Shown here in pieces: positions 26,675 to 35,160 of a DNA stretch of 35,224 bases. The translations under genes were made by a program, and so were the position numbers. The stretch covers positions 1 through 35,224 of the forward strand of contig JAIEOM010000103.1 in the NCBI GenBank assembly GCA_019750455.1, in the 5' to 3' direction. This DNA is from Sphingomonadales bacterium (GTDB taxonomy: Bacteria > Pseudomonadota > Alphaproteobacteria > Sphingomonadales > Sphingomonadaceae). The first letter of the stretch is position 1; every line of letters begins with the position of its first letter. The notes under the pieces were generated by a model. The model made no database searches and was not told where the DNA came from. It saw only the letters and a program-made list of their open reading frames with translations.

Positions 26675-28636
26675 TTACCCGCCAGCGTGGTAGAAATCGT
26701 AAACCTTGCGCGCGACCGTCGCGCTCACGCCGGGGGCGCGTTGCAAATCTTCCAGTGCAGCGGCCCGCACCTTGCTCGCGGTGCCGAAATGCAGCAGCAG
26801 CGCGCGCTTTCTCGCCGGACCGATGCCGGGGATCTCGTCCAATGGGCTTGCCGTGATCGCCTTCGAACGCTTCGCCCGATGCGCGCCGATGACATAGCGG
26901 TGCACCTCGTCACGCAAGTTCTGAAGATGGAACAGCAGCGGCGAGTTCACAGGCAGCATCTTCTCGCGCCCATCGGGGAAGTGGAACACCTCGCGCCCCT
27001 CGCGCCCGTGATGCGGCCCCTTGGCGACGCCGATCACGGCCATCTCGTCAGCAATCCCGATCTCCTCCAGCACCCGCATCACGCTGGACAGCTGCCCCTT
27101 GCCGCCGTCGATCAGGATCAGGTCGGGGAGCGTGGTTTCATGGCCGCCCGCCTTGACCTCCGGGTTCTCCTCCCCTTCAGCAAAGTTGCGGAACCGCCGC
27201 GTCATCACCTCGCGCATCATCGCGAAATCGTCATTCGATTGCGCCTCGCGGATATTGAACTTGCGATACTGGTTCTTCTCGAAGCCTTCCGGCCCCGCAA
27301 CCACCATCGCGCCGACCGCCTTGGTGCCATGGATATGGCTGTTGTCATAGACCTCGATCCGCTGCGGGGGCGCGTCGAGCTCGAGAAACTCGGCCAGCTC
27401 GCGGTTGAGCTTCGCCTTGGTGCCGGTCTCGGCTAGCCGCCGATCGAGCGCCTCAACCGCGTTGCGCTGGGCCTGCGCCATCAGCTTGCGCCGGTCGCCG
27501 CGTTCGGGCACCGAGAGGCGCACCTTGCGGCCCGCGACTTCGGAGAGCGCCGCCTCGATCAGCTCGGCCTCGGGCAGTTCGCGGTCCACCAGAATCGTCG
27601 GCGGGGGCGGCACTTCCTCGTAGAATTGCAGCATCACGTCGGCGAGCACCTGCGCCTCGTCCACGTCCGCCGTATGGCGCGGGAAGAGCGCGCGGTGACC
27701 CCAGTTCTGCCCGCCGCGGATGAAGAAGGACTGGACGCTCATGTGCCCGTTCTTCGCCGCCAGCGCGAAGACATCGGCATCGCCCAGCCCTTGCGCGTTG
27801 ATCGCCTGCGAGCCCTGGATGAAGGTCGCCGCCCGCAGCCGGTCACGCAGCATCGCGGCGGTCTCGAAATCGAGGTTCTGCGCGGCATCGGCCATCTGCC
27901 GTTCCAGATCGGCCTGTACCGCGCCAGATTTGCCCGAGAGGAAATCCTTCGCCTGCCGCACGAGCGCGTCATAGCCCGGCTCGTCGATCCGGCCGACGCA
28001 GGGCGCGGAGCAGCGCTTGATCTGGTAGAGCAGGCACGGCCGGTCGCGGTTGTTGAAGAAGCTGTCGGTGCAGCTGCGCAGCAGGAACAGCTTTTGCAGC
28101 GCGTTGAGCGTCGTGTTGACGCTGCCCGCACTGGCGAAAGGCCCGTAGTAATTGCCCTTTGCCCGCCGCGCGCCCCGGTGCTTCTGGATGCGCGGGTAGG
28201 CGTGATCGGCGCGCAGCAAGATGAAAGGGAAGCTCTTGTCGTCGCGCAGCAGCACGTTGAACGGCGGGCGGAACCGCTTGATCAGTTGCGCTTCGAGCAG
28301 CAGCGCCTCGGCCTCGGAATTGGTGGTAATGATCTCCATGCTTCGGGTCTGGCTGACCATCCGCTGGAGCCGCCCCGAAAGCTGGGCGATCTGGGTGTAA
28401 TTCGCCACCCGTGCCTTGAGGCTGCGAGCCTTGCCCACATACAGAACCTCGCCCCGCGCATCGAGCATGCGGTAGACGCCGGGGACGGGCTTCAAGACCT
28501 TCACCGTCTCGCGGATCGCCTGCACCCCGCCTTCCAGATCGGGCTGCGCGGACGCAACAGTATAGGCGGCGCGCTCCTCGTTGAAGCGCTCCGCACCGCG
28601 GGGGTCGTGGGGGGTGCCGGCGGGGGTTCGGGCCAT
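26675..28636 (-). CDS. uvrC: UvrABC system protein C
   Basis: Nuclease subunit of nucleotide excision repair that makes both incisions around the lesion after loading by UvrB. In the 653-residue protein, the GIY-YIG domain begins near residue 53 (GVYRMLDARGEVLYVGKARSLKARV) and has the usual Arg and Tyr. A Cys-rich segment CLLYQIKRCSAPC follows, then the UVR/UvrB-binding helix (DLERQMADAAQNLDFETAAMLRDRL). The RNase-H-like 5' nuclease half has VYDNSHIHGT and LILIDGGKGQL. The C-terminal (HhH)2 motif has IPGIGPARKRALLLHFG. The ATG at 28636 was chosen; about 45 residues precede the GIY-YIG domain. It is divergent from the BaiN-like gene, 65 bases apart. Confidence 0.97.
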   Translation of the reverse strand: MARTPAGTPHDPRGAERFNEERAAYTVASAQPDLEGGVQAIRETVKVLKPVPGVYRMLDARGEVLYVGKARSLKARVANYTQIAQLSGRLQRMVSQTRSMEIITTNSEAEALLLEAQLIKRFRPPFNVLLRDDKSFPFILLRADHAYPRIQKHRGARRAKGNYYGPFASAGSVNTTLNALQKLFLLRSCTDSFFNNRDRPCLLYQIKRCSAPCVGRIDEPGYDALVRQAKDFLSGKSGAVQADLERQMADAAQNLDFETAAMLRDRLRAATFIQGSQAINAQGLGDADVFALAAKNGHMSVQSFFIRGGQNWGHRALFPRHTADVDEAQVLADVMLQFYEEVPPPPTILVDRELPEAELIEAALSEVAGRKVRLSVPERGDRRKLMAQAQRNAVEALDRRLAETGTKAKLNRELAEFLELDAPPQRIEVYDNSHIHGTKAVGAMVVAGPEGFEKNQYRKFNIREAQSNDDFAMMREVMTRRFRNFAEGEENPEVKAGGHETTLPDLILIDGGKGQLSSVMRVLEEIGIADEMAVIGVAKGPHHGREGREVFHFPDGREKMLPVNSPLLFHLQNLRDEVHRYVIGAHRAKRSKAITASPLDEIPGIGPARKRALLLHFGTASKVRAAALEDLQRAPGVSATVARKVYDFYHAGG

Positions 28637-28701
28637 GCCCGCCAGATAGGGGTGGAAGGGCGCGATTGGCAATTGCCGCAAGCGCGCCTATCCGCGCCTC
28701 A

Positions 28702-29895
28702 ATGGACCAGCATGACGTCATCATCCTCGGCGCGGGCGCAGCCGGATTGTTCTGCGCCGGCGAGGCGGGACAGCGAGGCCTCAGCGTGGCGCTGCTGGAA
28801 AAGGCCGAGGCGCCGGGGAAGAAGATCCTCATCTCGGGCGGGGGGCGGTGCAATTTCACCAATCTCGGCGCGGGGCCGGGCAATTACCACTCGGCCAATC
28901 CCCATTTCGCCAAGAGCGCGCTGGCCCGTTACACGCCCGCTGACTTCATCGCGCTGGTCGAGCGGCACGGGATCGCGTGGCACGAAAAGACGCTGGGGCA
29001 ATTGTTCTGCGATGGCTCGGCCAGGCAGATCGTGGCGATGTTGCTCGACGAATGCCCTCCGGACAAGGTCACCCTCACCTGCGGGGTGGAAATTGCCGAG
29101 GTCACGCGGGGCGAGGACGGGATGTTCACCGTCACCGCCGCCGATGGCCGCACTTGGCAGGCGCTTGCGCTGGTGATTGCCACCGGCGGGCCTTCCATAC
29201 CCAAGATGGGCGCGAGCGACTTTGCATATCGGCTGGCGCGTCAGTTCGGGCTCAAGGTGGTCGAGCCCCGCCCTGCCCTCGTCCCGCTGACGCTGGGCGG
29301 GGAGGACGCGCTGTTTCGGGAACTTTCCGGCGTGGCGGCGCCGGTGCGGGCGCGGGCCGGGAAGGCGGAATTTGCCGAGGCCGCGCTGTTCACCCACAAG
29401 GGGCTCTCCGGCCCGGCGATCCTGCAAATCTCGTCCTATTGGCGGCACGGCGACCAGGTCGGGATCACCTTCCTGCCCGACGCGTCAACCGACTGGCTGC
29501 TCGAAGCCAAGCGTGACCGTCCCCGCGCATCCTTGCGCACCCTGCTGCGCGAGCGCCTGCCCGATCGCCTCGCCGATGCGCTGGCCGACCGGCTGGGGCT
29601 GGAGCGCGAACTCGGCAACCTGTCCGACAAGGACCTGCGCGCCGCACAGGCAAAGCTCGCCGACTGGCGCTTCGCCCCGAACGGCACCGAGGGCTATGCC
29701 AAGGCCGAAGTCACAGCCGGGGGGATTGCCACGGCGGAGCTCTCCAGCCGCACGATGGAGGCCGCCAAGGTCCCCGGTCTCTATGCCATTGGCGAGGCGG
29801 TGGATGTGACCGGCTGGCTGGGCGGCTACAACTTCCAATGGGCGTGGGCGAGCGGCCATGCCTGCGCCGAGGCGCTCGCCCAGTCCTTGCCCTAG
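28702..29895 (+). CDS. BaiN/YhiN (HI0933-like) FAD-dependent flavoprotein
   Basis: A 397-residue NAD(P)/FAD-dependent oxidoreductase. An N-terminal Rossmann motif GAGAAGLFCAGEAG begins near residue 10 and is followed by the HI0933-type KILISGGGRCNFTN. The C-terminal VTAGGIATAELSSRTMEA and GEAVDVTGWLGGYNFQWAWASG are family signatures that close the FAD site. Relatives include the bile-acid flavoenzyme BaiN, but that specific activity is not implied here; the physiological substrate in non-intestinal bacteria is unknown. The ATG at 28702 was preferred over 28666. The stop TAG overlaps the stop of the convergent TonB-dependent receptor gene in the tetramer CTAG. Confidence 0.94.
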   Translation: MDQHDVIILGAGAAGLFCAGEAGQRGLSVALLEKAEAPGKKILISGGGRCNFTNLGAGPGNYHSANPHFAKSALARYTPADFIALVERHGIAWHEKTLGQLFCDGSARQIVAMLLDECPPDKVTLTCGVEIAEVTRGEDGMFTVTAADGRTWQALALVIATGGPSIPKMGASDFAYRLARQFGLKVVEPRPALVPLTLGGEDALFRELSGVAAPVRARAGKAEFAEAALFTHKGLSGPAILQISSYWRHGDQVGITFLPDASTDWLLEAKRDRPRASLRTLLRERLPDRLADALADRLGLERELGNLSDKDLRAAQAKLADWRFAPNGTEGYAKAEVTAGGIATAELSSRTMEAAKVPGLYAIGEAVDVTGWLGGYNFQWAWASGHACAEALAQSLP

Positions 29896-32800
29896 AACAG
29901 CTTTCTGAGATCGATCCCCAGATACAGCCCAAGCGGGTCGATCACGAAGGGGTTGTAGTTGATCGGCGTCACCCCATTGCCATCTCGCACCTTGCGCTGC
30001 GCATCGAACAGGTTGTCGGCGACCAGGCTCACGCGGAAGTCCTTGAGGAAGCCCTCGTTCTTGCCCGCGATCTCACCGACATTGGCGAAGACGCGCAGGT
30101 TGAAGGTGACGATGTCATCGAAGAACAGATCGCTGGTGCCGACTGTCCCGTCGAGGCGGGTCTTGCCAGTGTAGATGCCCGACAGGCGGAAGCCCATGCC
30201 CTTGCCGAACAGCCCCGCTTCGAGCCTGCTCGAATGGCGCGGCTGGCCGAAGGCGCCGGTCGCCTGCCCGTCGAGCTGGTCGAGCGGCTGGAGGCCGGGG
30301 GCGATCAGGATCTCGTTGGCCAGCTCGATCGTGTGGGTCAGGTTCGCGAAGTAGCGCCAGCCCTGCATCTGCCGCCCGCCCGCAAGCGGGTTGAAAGCGG
30401 GACCACCAGCGGGCGGGCCGCCAGCACCTGCCGGAGCGCCACCAGCACCGGCGGGGGGCGCAGCGGCGCAGAACCGTTGCTGGAACTGCGCGATGGCTTC
30501 CGGCGGGAAGGTGCCGTCAGGCAGGCGCGAACGATCAAGCGCCATCTTGATGAAGGCGGGATCAACACCCGGCAGCTCGGCCGAGACATCCTCGCCGCGC
30601 TCGATTTTGCCGATGAGGGCGCGGATCGCGGCCTCGCCCTCGGGGCCGCAGGCACGCTCGCGGAAGGCGGCGATCTGCGGCGGCATGCCCCCTTGGCCCG
30701 GAGCGCCGGGAGCGCCGGGAGCGCCCGGAGCGCCGCCCATCATCGCCGGATCGATCGCGCAGATGCGCGTGCGGAAACCCGCCAGCCGGGCCGGATCCAC
30801 CTTGCCGTCCGCGCCGCGCAGGCGCGCCAGCATCGGGGCAAGACGGGCGGGATCGATGCCGGGATACTCGGCCGAGATATCCGCCCCGCTGTCGATCGCG
30901 ACAACAAGCTTTTCGAGGAAAGCCTGCCCGTCATCGGCGCATAGCCGCGCGCGGAAAGCCATGAACTGTTCGCGCTGTTCGGGCGAAGGCGCAGCGCCGC
31001 CGCCGAAGCCGAAGCCACCGCGCGCCGCGCCCGGCTGCGGTGCGGCCGCTGGGCCCGTGGTCGGCGGTGCAGGCTGCTGGGGCGCTGCCGCGGCAGGCGG
31101 ACCGCCCGCGCCAGCGGGACGACCGCCGCCACCGCCGCCCGGCCCACCGAAGCCGCCGCCGCCCGGAGGTGCGCCGATGCTGCCGTTGGTGGAGAGGGTG
31201 AACTGGATGCGGTCTGCCCGCGTCTCGGCAAAGCTTACCGCGCGCCGGTCAACCCGCACCACCCGGCCATTGGCATCGCGCGTCACGCGGCCCGGGAAAG
31301 CGGCCTCGGTCGCGGCGGTGATCTGCGGAAAGCCGCCCACCACATTGTCCGAACGGTTGCGGATGTAATCGACCTGGAAGCGCGAATTCTCCCAGAACGG
31401 CAGTTCCCAGTTGGCCGAAAACTTCCAGTCGCGCTGGGTTTCGGGCGGGAGCGACGGATTGCCGCCGGTCAGCACCTCCGCCAGCACCGTCTCGCCGCGC
31501 ACGAAGTCGAACACGGGGACGTTGAGATTGGTCACCTGCGGATCGCCCAGCGCCGACAAGGAGGGCGCGACTTCGCGCCAGATATAGGTCGCCGACAGAT
31601 CGAGCCCGTCGACCGGCTTCCACGTGATGCCCGCGTTCCAGTCCCCGAGCGTGCCCGCATCGCTGAGGTCTTCGAGCCCGACCTGAAGGTTGAGCGTGAA
31701 ATCACCGAGTGCATCGAGGAATTCGTCGCGTGTGCTGGTCAGCGGCACGACGAGGTTGGTGCCGGTCGACAGGCGGCGGCGGGTCAGCTGGGCAGCGGTG
31801 GCCGAGCGCGTGTCGCTGCTCTCGATCTGCCGCCAGTCGAAGCCGAGGTCGAAGGTCGCCAGCACGTCGCCTGCGGGCAGCGTGGCGATCGGGCCTTCGA
31901 GCGTTGTCTGGGTTTCGGTAGTGATCGTCCGGCGCAGCGCGGTGTCGAAGCCGTTGGCGGTGTCGGTCGGCAGCGGGCCGGTGATCGCCAGCGTCCCCGC
32001 TGCGGCGGCATCGCGGAACACCTGAAGCTGCTCGGGCCGGAGCCTCCGGTCGATCTCGGTCTCGGTCTCGCTGAAGGCGCCATCGAAGGTGGTCGTGAGG
32101 CGGAAGGCATTGATCGACTGGTTGATCGATCCCGCCGCCGAGACCGTGTCGCTCGACGTGCGCCGCGCCAGCGGGGTCTCGCCCCCGAAGGTGCGCACCG
32201 CGCTCGCCCCGCCCGGCGCAGTCAGCACGACCGTGTTCAGGCCATCAAGGCTGCGGCTTTCGTTGCGCGCGTAGTTGATATTGGCGCTGACTGAAGTGCC
32301 GCTTTCGATGAAGGCCTTGGCCCACGAAACATTGGCATCCAGCCCGAAGGTATCGGCGAGCAGGCTGCGGAATTCCGCCTGCGCCGGATCGCCCGCGACC
32401 AGCGAGACCGAACCCGGCGTCTGCGGCACGTCACGCTCGGCCTCGGTGAGGATGTTGGTATCCTCGACCTGGATATTGGCGTTGATCCGCCCGCCATTGG
32501 CGATCTTGAGGATGCCCAGCTGCTGTTCGTTGCGCGAATAGCCCCCGCGCGAGGGCATCTCGAATTCGAGATCGGCCTGACGGTTCGAATAATTGTCCTT
32601 GAGGATCAGGTTGATGACCCGGCGATCGGGCGGAAAGCCGAACCGCTGGGCGACTTCTTCGGGAAACACCTCGACCCGGGCGAGCGCCTCGGGCGGATAG
32701 TTGGCGAACTCGCGGAAGGAGCCGATGCGGATGCCGTTGACGAGGATCACCGGCCCGCCGCCGCCGCGCCCGCGGGCCGAACCCGTGCGGGCGCTGATCT

Positions 32801-33134
32801 GGGCGATGAGATCGGTGATCGAGGTCACACCCTCCGCGGCGATGGCGGTCTCGTCCAGCTGGAGCAGCGGGGCCTGATCGACAAACAGCTGCCCGCGGAT
32901 CCGGCCGGACCGCACGATGATCTCGTTCCCGACCGAACCGGTGTCGCTGGCGCTCTCGGGCTCTTCCTCGGCAGGCTGGGCGGGTGCTTCGACTTGCGGC
33001 TGGGTGGCACTGGCGACAGCGGGCACAACGGCCGCGTCGGTCACACCGGCAGCCAGCGGCACGGCTATGCCGAGGGCGAAAGCGCAAGTGCCGGCACGCA
33101 GGCCGGCACGGGAGAGCGGGGAGAGGTTCATCAT
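29892..33134 (-). CDS. TonB-dependent receptor with a large inserted Cys-rich, Gly/Pro-linker domain
   Basis: A 1080-residue outer-membrane receptor. A signal peptide (about residues 1-42) is followed by an acidic, Pro-rich linker, a plug domain at about 66-180 ([47 protein letters not shown]) and a barrel ending in Phe (DLRKLF), as expected for BAM substrates. Barrel strands run to about 652 and resume at about 922. Residues 653-920 are an insert rich in Gly, Pro and Ala, holding two related 61-residue Cys-to-Cys modules (732-792 and 829-889) and a GAP-repeat collagen-like linker (801-813). Two adjacent ATGs lie at the start; AAGGGA favours the second (33131). Ligand unknown; no TonB box was identified. 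It is convergent with the BaiN-like gene (CTAG stop overlap) and divergent from infA. Confidence 0.9.
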   Translation of the reverse strand: MMNLSPLSRAGLRAGTCAFALGIAVPLAAGVTDAAVVPAVASATQPQVEAPAQPAEEEPESASDTGSVGNEIIVRSGRIRGQLFVDQAPLLQLDETAIAAEGVTSITDLIAQISARTGSARGRGGGGPVILVNGIRIGSFREFANYPPEALARVEVFPEEVAQRFGFPPDRRVINLILKDNYSNRQADLEFEMPSRGGYSRNEQQLGILKIANGGRINANIQVEDTNILTEAERDVPQTPGSVSLVAGDPAQAEFRSLLADTFGLDANVSWAKAFIESGTSVSANINYARNESRSLDGLNTVVLTAPGGASAVRTFGGETPLARRTSSDTVSAAGSINQSINAFRLTTTFDGAFSETETEIDRRLRPEQLQVFRDAAAAGTLAITGPLPTDTANGFDTALRRTITTETQTTLEGPIATLPAGDVLATFDLGFDWRQIESSDTRSATAAQLTRRRLSTGTNLVVPLTSTRDEFLDALGDFTLNLQVGLEDLSDAGTLGDWNAGITWKPVDGLDLSATYIWREVAPSLSALGDPQVTNLNVPVFDFVRGETVLAEVLTGGNPSLPPETQRDWKFSANWELPFWENSRFQVDYIRNRSDNVVGGFPQITAATEAAFPGRVTRDANGRVVRVDRRAVSFAETRADRIQFTLSTNGSIGAPPGGGGFGGPGGGGGGRPAGAGGPPAAAAPQQPAPPTTGPAAAPQPGAARGGFGFGGGAAPSPEQREQFMAFRARLCADDGQAFLEKLVVAIDSGADISAEYPGIDPARLAPMLARLRGADGKVDPARLAGFRTRICAIDPAMMGGAPGAPGAPGAPGQGGMPPQIAAFRERACGPEGEAAIRALIGKIERGEDVSAELPGVDPAFIKMALDRSRLPDGTFPPEAIAQFQQRFCAAAPPAGAGGAPAGAGGPPAGGPAFNPLAGGRQMQGWRYFANLTHTIELANEILIAPGLQPLDQLDGQATGAFGQPRHSSRLEAGLFGKGMGFRLSGIYTGKTRLDGTVGTSDLFFDDIVTFNLRVFANVGEIAGKNEGFLKDFRVSLVADNLFDAQRKVRDGNGVTPINYNPFVIDPLGLYLGIDLRKLF
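30375..31178 (-). other. inserted domain in the TonB-dependent receptor (residues about 653-920)
   Basis: The insert lies late in the barrel. Its order is: Gly-rich tract (655-672), Pro/Ala/Gly tract (673-716), module A (Cys732 to Cys792), GAP-repeat linker (801-813), module B (Cys829 to Cys889), then a Gly/Ala/Pro tail (892-911). In an ungapped hand alignment of the two 61-residue modules, 25 positions agree, including both Cys, SAE, PG, DPA and DG. The equal spacing suggests a disulfide closing each module or a linked pair. The barrel then continues normally, so it is an insert in a loop, not a truncation. Topology (surface versus periplasm) is not determined by sequence alone. Confidence 0.85.
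30696..30734 (-). repeat. 9-base tandem repeat encoding GAP triplets
   Basis: Four consecutive imperfect 9-base units encode Gly-Ala-Pro repeats at residues 801-813 of the TonB-dependent receptor, a collagen-like linker between the two Cys modules. Because the unit is a whole number of codons, length change by replication slippage would preserve the frame. The copies are nearly identical at the DNA level (GAGCGCCGG and GAGCGCCCG variants on the plus strand). Confidence 0.8.
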
Positions 33135-33284
33135 GTCCCTTCAGTTGCAGTACAGGTCTTCAGGGCGGCTATTACCGCTCTCTGGAGGCAGTGGGTTACG
33201 CGCAGAACCGGCCCGGGAATGCCTTTGGCTCTCCCGTCCGGACCGGCGGAATTCCTCGCCGATCATGGGCCTAACGCACGAGCC

Positions 33285-33365
33285 TTCCCTTTTGGTTCCC
33301 GCATCGCTAAAGCGCGGCCAGCAATCGACGGGCGTATTGTGCGCCGCAACGGAAACCAAAGGGAA
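33285..33365 (+). promoter_or_regulatory. structured infA leader, candidate three-way junction with a sequestered ribosome-binding site
   Basis: The 5' arm at 33285-33299 (TTCCCTTTTGGTTCC) pairs with 33351-33365 (GGAAACCAAAGGGAA) in 14 pairs, interrupted only by bulged T293 and A353 (last three digits, 33 kb frame). The 3' arm contains AAAGGGAA, the only Shine-Dalgarno candidate for infA (ATG 33369). Between the arms lie CGC-TAAA-GCG (33305-33314) and a longer hairpin, 33314-33318 with 33343-33347 and 33322-33325 with 33336-33339. The two inner stems compete for base 33314. Pairing is seen in sequence; regulation is inference. Confidence 0.6.
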
Positions 33366-33368
33366 TAC

Positions 33369-33614
33369 ATGGCCAAGGAAGAACTCCTCGAAATGCGCGG
33401 GCGCGTGGTTGAACTGCTGCCCAATGCGATGTTCCGGGTGGAGCTTGAAAACGGCCATGAAGTTCTCGGCCACACCGCGGGCAAGATGCGCAAGAACCGC
33501 ATCCGCGTGCTGGTGGGTGACGAGGTGCTGTGCGAGCTCACCCCCTATGACCTGACCAAGGCCCGCATCACCTACCGCTTCATGCCGGGTCGCGGCGGCC
33601 CCGGCCCGCAATAA
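33369..33614 (+). CDS. infA: translation initiation factor IF-1
   Basis: Binds the ribosomal A site and assists IF-2 and IF-3 in forming the initiation complex. The 81-residue protein is an OB-fold (S1-like) with canonical [53 protein letters not shown] and ITYRF, followed by a ten-residue Gly/Pro tail often seen in alphaproteobacterial IF-1 (E. coli IF-1 is 72 residues). The ATG follows AAAGGGAAT, which is held in a candidate leader stem. Maf and an RNase E/G gene follow closely. Confidence 0.97.
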   Translation: MAKEELLEMRGRVVELLPNAMFRVELENGHEVLGHTAGKMRKNRIRVLVGDEVLCELTPYDLTKARITYRFMPGRGGPGPQ

Positions 33615-33632
33615 GCGCCACGGGCCCGCGAC

Positions 33633-34205
33633 ATGGGCTCTCTTCATCTGACACTGGCCTCGGCCTCGCCCCGGCGGCGCGAATTGCTCGCGCGGCTGGG
33701 TCTCGGGCCTGATGCCGTGGTGCCTGCCGACATCGATGAAACGCCGCTGAAAGGCGAACTTCCCCGCGCCTATGCACTACGCATGGGGCGCGAGAAGGCC
33801 TGTGCCGTGGAAGCTTCGGGCTTCGTGCTGTCTGGCGATACGGTTGTTGCGGTGGGGAGGCGGATCCTCCCCAAGACTGAAACCGAAGCCGAAGCGCGCG
33901 CCTGCCTTGAACTGATGAGCGGGCGTCGGCATCAGGTGCTCTCCAGCGTGGTGCTGCGCGCGCCTGACGGGACCCTGCGCGAGCGGCTGGACGAGACTGT
34001 GGTGTGCTTCAAGCGCCTCTCTTCCGAGGAAATCGCCGCCTATCTCGCGGGCGGCGAGTGGCGCGGCAAGGCGGGCGGCTATGCCATTCAGGGTGCAGCG
34101 GAAGGCCTGATCGCCTGGATCAGGGGCAGCCATTCGGGCGTGATGGGCCTGCCGCTCTATCACACGCGCGCGCTGCTCAAGGCGGCGGGGTTTGCGATTG
34201 GCTGA
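33633..34205 (+). CDS. maf: Maf family nucleotide pyrophosphatase
   Basis: Hydrolyses non-canonical or canonical nucleoside triphosphates to monophosphates and pyrophosphate (house-cleaning and, in some species, septum-related functions). The 190-residue protein has the N-terminal Maf motif LASASPRRRELLARLG at about residues 8-23, DETPLKGELPRAYALRMGREKA, the catalytic-type SGDTVVAVGRRIL, and the C-terminal GKAGGYAIQGAAEGLIAWIRGSHSGVMGLPL. The ATG at 33633 is 18 bases after infA. The end overlaps the start of the RNase E/G gene, so infA-maf-rnase-yacG looks like one operon, the common alphaproteobacterial order. Confidence 0.95.
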   Translation: MGSLHLTLASASPRRRELLARLGLGPDAVVPADIDETPLKGELPRAYALRMGREKACAVEASGFVLSGDTVVAVGRRILPKTETEAEARACLELMSGRRHQVLSSVVLRAPDGTLRERLDETVVCFKRLSSEEIAAYLAGGEWRGKAGGYAIQGAAEGLIAWIRGSHSGVMGLPLYHTRALLKAAGFAIG

Positions 34206-35160
34206 TTGGCTGATCGAAGAGGGGATCGGCGAAGCCCGCGCCCTGCTGGTCGAGGGCGAGCGTGTGCTTGCCGCGAAGATCCTGTGGCCAGGGGAACTTG
34301 CCGCAGGGTCGCGCACCTCCGGCAGGCTCACCGCGAAATTGAAGGGCACCCGCCGCGGCGTCGCGCTGCTTGAGGGCGGCACCGAGGCGCTGGTCGATCA
34401 CCTGCCCCCCCAGATTACCGAAGGCCAGAGCCTCGACCTTGTCATCACCCGCGCCGCGCTGGCCGAGCGGGGGCGGTTGAAGCGCGCGCAGGCACGGGTG
34501 GCGGGGGCTGATATGCCCTCCCCTGCTTCGGGCTGGCCCGAGGGGCGCGTCGTCCGGCGTTTCCCCGCAGGCTTGTGGGACGACGTGTGGCACGCGGCCT
34601 CATCGGGCAGCATCGCCTTTCCGAATGGCGAGATTCTCGTCAGCGTAACCCCGGCCCTGACCGTCATCGACATCGACGGGATCGGCGCGCCCCGCGAGGT
34701 GGCGCTCGCCGCGGTGCCCGCGATTGCGCAGGCGCTGGCGTGGTTTGACCTCGGCGGCAATATCGGGATCGACTTTCCGACCTTGCAGACCAAGGAGGAT
34801 CGCCGCGCGGTCGATGCTGCGTTGGAGAATGCGCTCGCGGTCTTCCCGCACGAGCGCACCGCGATGAACGGCTTCGGCTTTGTCCAGATCGTCGCGCGGC
34901 TGACCGGGCCCTCGCTGCTGCACCGATTCGCCACGGCGCGCCTTGGCATGGCCGCGCGCATAGCCCTGCGCCGGGGCGAACTGGCGGCGGAGGAGGGCAC
35001 CGGGCGGATCCTCGAACTTCGCGTGCATCCCGCGCTCGGCGCCAAGCTCAAGCAACCGTGGCTGGACGAGCTCGCGCGCCGGACGGGGCGCGAAGTGCGG
35101 ATTGTGACCGATCCCGGCCTTGCCATCGAAGCCGCCAATGCCCAGCTTCTGGGCGCATGA
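34198..35160 (+). CDS. short ribonuclease E/G family protein
   Basis: A 320-residue protein resembling the nuclease portion of RNase E/G, which cleaves single-stranded RNA using Mg2+. Asp residues in LTVIDIDGIG and GGNIGIDFPTL are at the positions of the catalytic Asp pair of RNase E (D303, D346 in E. coli). It is much shorter than RNase G, has no detectable S1 domain insertion pattern of the usual length and contains no cysteine, so it lacks the CPxC Zn-link used by RNase E for oligomerisation. The TTG start at 34198 is favoured by GGCGGGG seven bases upstream; TTG at 34192 is possible. It overlaps maf, and its stop overlaps yacG (ATGA). Confidence 0.85.
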   Translation: MADWLIEEGIGEARALLVEGERVLAAKILWPGELAAGSRTSGRLTAKLKGTRRGVALLEGGTEALVDHLPPQITEGQSLDLVITRAALAERGRLKRAQARVAGADMPSPASGWPEGRVVRRFPAGLWDDVWHAASSGSIAFPNGEILVSVTPALTVIDIDGIGAPREVALAAVPAIAQALAWFDLGGNIGIDFPTLQTKEDRRAVDAALENALAVFPHERTAMNGFGFVQIVARLTGPSLLHRFATARLGMAARIALRRGELAAEEGTGRILELRVHPALGAKLKQPWLDELARRTGREVRIVTDPGLAIEAANAQLLGA

